From Candidatus Aenigmatarchaeota archaeon (GTDB lineage Archaea > Aenigmatarchaeota > Aenigmatarchaeia > QMZS01), in the NCBI GenBank assembly GCA_003663355.1, contig QMZV01000045.1, forward strand, positions 1 through 5,368: DNA of 5,368 nucleotides, given 5' to 3'. Each line of letters opens with the position of its first letter. The first letter of the stretch is position 1. This document shows, piece after piece, positions 3,253 to 5,368 of this stretch. The position numbers and the translations under genes were made by a program. The notes beneath the pieces are model-generated. The model was given only the letters and a program-made list of their open reading frames with translations. It had not been told where the DNA came from and ran no database searches.

Positions 3253-5277
3253 TTATTTTTCCTTGCCCCAATTTTTCTTTCTTTCACAATTTGGGTCTAA
3301 ACACATATTAAAAGGCCTCTTTCCTTTTCTTATTATTTTCAAAATAGGAGTGCCGCAGTACTCGCAGATTTTTCCGGTTTTTTCAATTCTGCAATTCTTC
3401 GGCAATGGATAAGCATTTTTGCATTTAGGATAATTTGAGCATCCAATAAATCTTGAACCATTATACATTTTGATGAATTTTAACTCTCCACCGCACTTAC
3501 AGGTGCCTATTGTATTCTGTTCATCTCTTGTTTCTTTAATTAAACTTACAAGAGAATCTCCTATATCTTTTTCTCTTTCTTTGAATTTTTTAAAAGTTTT
3601 TTTAAGCAAATCTTCAGCTTCTCTCAAAACATCCTCTCTCTTTTTTCCTTCTTTTTCAACAAGTTCCATCTCTTTCTCAAATTTTGCTGTTAGTTCTTCG
3701 GAGAGAAATTCAGGGGCATATTTTTTTAGAGTTTCTACAACACCAATTCCAAGGCTTGTAACTTTTATCTGTCGTCCTTCAATATAATTTCTTGAATATA
3801 AAGTCTGAATAATTATTGCTCTGGTGCTTTTTGTTCCTAAATTTTTTTTCTCAAGTTCTCTAATAAGACTTGCTGGAGTATATCTTTTTGGTGGCTGTGT
3901 TTCTTTTCTAATCAAATTTAGTTTATCAACAATTAGAACATCTCCCTCTTTTAAGTCTGGTAGTTCTATTTCTTCAATCTTTGCAAAAGGATAATACTTC
4001 AGCCAGTTTTTCTTTATTGTTTTTGTACCGCTGCAGTAAAATTTGTAATTTTCAATATTCGCAAAAATTTTCATAGAGAATCTTTCTGCAGGCTCTCCAA
4101 AAACAGCAAAAAATCTGTGAACAATTAATGAATAAAGTTTCTCTTCTTCTAATTTAAGTTTTTTTGGTTTTTCTCCGGTTGGATATATTGCAGGGTGTGC
4201 TGGGTCTGTCTTTTTTCCTTCATTAGGCACTAATTCTTTTTTCAGAAGTTCTTTTCCAACTTCAAAATTCTCGCTCAATTTTTCAATAATTTTTTTATAG
4301 TTTATTGAAGCTGGCAATTTTTGGGAACTTGTTCTTGGATAGGAAATCAAACCTTGCAAATATAAGTTCTGAGCTATAGATTGGGTCTTTACTGGAGTAA
4401 AACCAAAAACTTTATAGGATTCTAATTGCAAATCTGTTAAGTTGAATGGTGTGGGAGGATTTAGATTCCTTTTTTTTGTTTCTATTTTAGAAACAACAGC
4501 ATTTTTATCTTTGCACTCTGAGAAAATTTTTTCAGCTTTTTCTTTTTCAAAAATTTTATCTTTCTCGTAATTGAAAGTTAAAGGTTCTTTAAATTTCTGT
4601 TCATTTGATTTTGAGCTTAGAAAATTCAATTGCCAGAAAGGGACAGGAACAAATTTTTCTATCTCTTTTTCTCTTTTTGCTAAAATTGCTAATGTCGGTC
4701 CCTGGACCCTGCCGGAAGAAAGTAAATAAAATTTATTAGAAGATGTCTTTATTGAACTTGTCAGGGCTTTTGAAATATTAACTCCGTAATAGAAATCTAA
4801 GTAGTGCCTTGTTAATCCGGATTCAGCAAGCCCGCGATTGTAACCTTTTTTCCTGTTTAAAAAAGCATTCTTTAACTCTTCTTTTACAAGACTGGAAAAT
4901 TCCATTCTTGAAATATTTGCTTTCTTGCAAAGGAATCTCCAAATATTATATCCAATAACCTCCCCTTCTATATCTAAATCTGTTGCAATTGTTACTTCAT
5001 CAGAAAATTTTGATAGATAAGAGAGCAGTTGATAGAAATTTTTTGTAAATTTGTTTTTCTTGAAACTTGGTTGCCATTCCAAATCAAAATTGGGATAATC
5101 TTTCTTTACTTTATCTTTTAATGTAAATAAATGACCCGCAGCTGGGGCAACAATAATTCCGTCTGGAGACTCATAATAATTAACAGAGTATTTTTTCTTT
5201 GTCTTATATTTTTCTAAGATAGAATCTGCAATCTTTTTTGCCGCAATGGGTTTTTCTGCAATGACTAAATTAACCAT
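3253..5277 (-). CDS. topA: DNA topoisomerase I (type IA, archaeal)
   Basis: Relaxes negatively supercoiled DNA by single-strand passage through a 5'-phosphotyrosyl link. The 674-aa protein is complete. The TOPRIM domain (about 1-155) carries Glu8 in VIAEKP and the metal site TDLDIEGE (Asp100, Asp102, Glu104). The SGRVQGPTL motif (188-196) follows. The catalytic Tyr313 lies in GLISYPRTSS, the HPAIYPTG motif is at 361-368, and TPASLIRELEKKNLGTKSTRA (467-487) matches the family. A Lys/Glu-rich helical linker (about 527-572) leads to two C-terminal zinc ribbons with Cys593/595/613/619 and Cys638/641/659/664. No helicase domain is fused, so it is not reverse gyrase. The ATG at 5277 sits directly at the TOPRIM strand, leaving no room for another start. 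Confidence 0.97.
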   Translation of the reverse strand: MVNLVIAEKPIAAKKIADSILEKYKTKKKYSVNYYESPDGIIVAPAAGHLFTLKDKVKKDYPNFDLEWQPSFKKNKFTKNFYQLLSYLSKFSDEVTIATDLDIEGEVIGYNIWRFLCKKANISRMEFSSLVKEELKNAFLNRKKGYNRGLAESGLTRHYLDFYYGVNISKALTSSIKTSSNKFYLLSSGRVQGPTLAILAKREKEIEKFVPVPFWQLNFLSSKSNEQKFKEPLTFNYEKDKIFEKEKAEKIFSECKDKNAVVSKIETKKRNLNPPTPFNLTDLQLESYKVFGFTPVKTQSIAQNLYLQGLISYPRTSSQKLPASINYKKIIEKLSENFEVGKELLKKELVPNEGKKTDPAHPAIYPTGEKPKKLKLEEEKLYSLIVHRFFAVFGEPAERFSMKIFANIENYKFYCSGTKTIKKNWLKYYPFAKIEEIELPDLKEGDVLIVDKLNLIRKETQPPKRYTPASLIRELEKKNLGTKSTRAIIIQTLYSRNYIEGRQIKVTSLGIGVVETLKKYAPEFLSEELTAKFEKEMELVEKEGKKREDVLREAEDLLKKTFKKFKEREKDIGDSLVSLIKETRDEQNTIGTCKCGGELKFIKMYNGSRFIGCSNYPKCKNAYPLPKNCRIEKTGKICEYCGTPILKIIRKGKRPFNMCLDPNCERKKNWGKEK

Positions 5278-5299
5278 ATAACTTTTTTATTCAGAAACT

Positions 5300-5368
5300 T
5301 TAAAAAAGCAAAGAAATTAAAAAAGAAAAAATTACTAAAAACATTACCAATTTTGTAATCCTCTGGGC
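5300..5368 (-). CDS. Possible C-terminal end of a membrane protein upstream of topA (truncated by window edge)
   Basis: On the - strand the frame entering at 5368 is open for 22 codons to a TAA at 5302-5300. It begins AQRITKLV and continues as a hydrophobic helix (MFLVIFSFLISLLF) to the stop. A basic stretch followed by a single C-terminal helix would fit a tail-anchored or small membrane protein. It ends 22 bp before the topA ATG on the same strand, as expected for an operon. An internal ATG would code only 14 residues, so the real start must lie outside the window. The piece is short and T-rich, so a chance frame is possible. Confidence 0.4.
   Translation of the reverse strand, partial: AQRITKLVMFLVIFSFLISLLF

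Noticed and set aside
3470..3787. 105-codon + strand frame inside topA
   Set aside because: Antisense shadow of the TopA linker and zinc-ribbon region; Ser/Phe-rich with no recognisable domain.
1..5368. CRISPR array, insertion sequence or other mobile element
   Set aside because: No spaced direct repeats, no terminal inverted repeats and no transposase or integrase motifs were seen.

Overview
This AT-rich window (I estimate about 30% G+C by eye) is a compact piece of an archaeal chromosome. The evidence is an archaeal histone, aIF6, a 20S proteasome beta subunit, CDP-archaeol synthase (CarS) and an archaeal-type topoisomerase IA with C-terminal zinc ribbons. The low G+C, very short intergenic gaps, many tiny membrane or zinc-ribbon ORFs and lack of Shine-Dalgarno sequences suggest a DPANN-type lineage (Woesearchaeota/Pacearchaeota-like). 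That placement is inference.

Layout. On the + strand from the left edge: the C-terminal end of a small membrane protein (2-148), histone (151-381), aIF6 (437-1087) and a minimal nucleotidyltransferase (best start 1117, end 1431). These are tightly packed and read like one transcription unit. A convergent gap with a candidate hairpin terminator follows. psmB is on the - strand (2201-1581), diverging across only 27 A/T base pairs from a 54-aa two-helix membrane protein (2229-2393, +). Next is a tRNA-Val(CAC) gene (2472-2574, +) that abuts a 49-aa zinc-ribbon ORF on the - strand (2724-2575). That ORF in turn diverges from carS (2731-3249, +) with 6 bp between start codons. carS converges on topA (5277-3253, -) with 3 bp between stops. 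At the right edge, upstream of topA, a hydrophobic C-terminal fragment (5368-5300, -) probably belongs to another small membrane protein.

The most unusual element is the tRNA-Val gene. All four stems pair perfectly, but the D-loop and the T-loop each carry about 15 extra nucleotides, while the usual intron site after position 37 is empty. The simplest reading is a tRNA with two noncanonical introns. Alternatives are a retained extended D-arm hairpin or a decayed copy. No CRISPR array, insertion sequence or phage gene was seen. The protein genes are core informational and lipid-synthesis functions: chromatin (histone), DNA topology (TopA), ribosome biogenesis (aIF6), proteolysis (PsmB) and ether-lipid synthesis (CarS).
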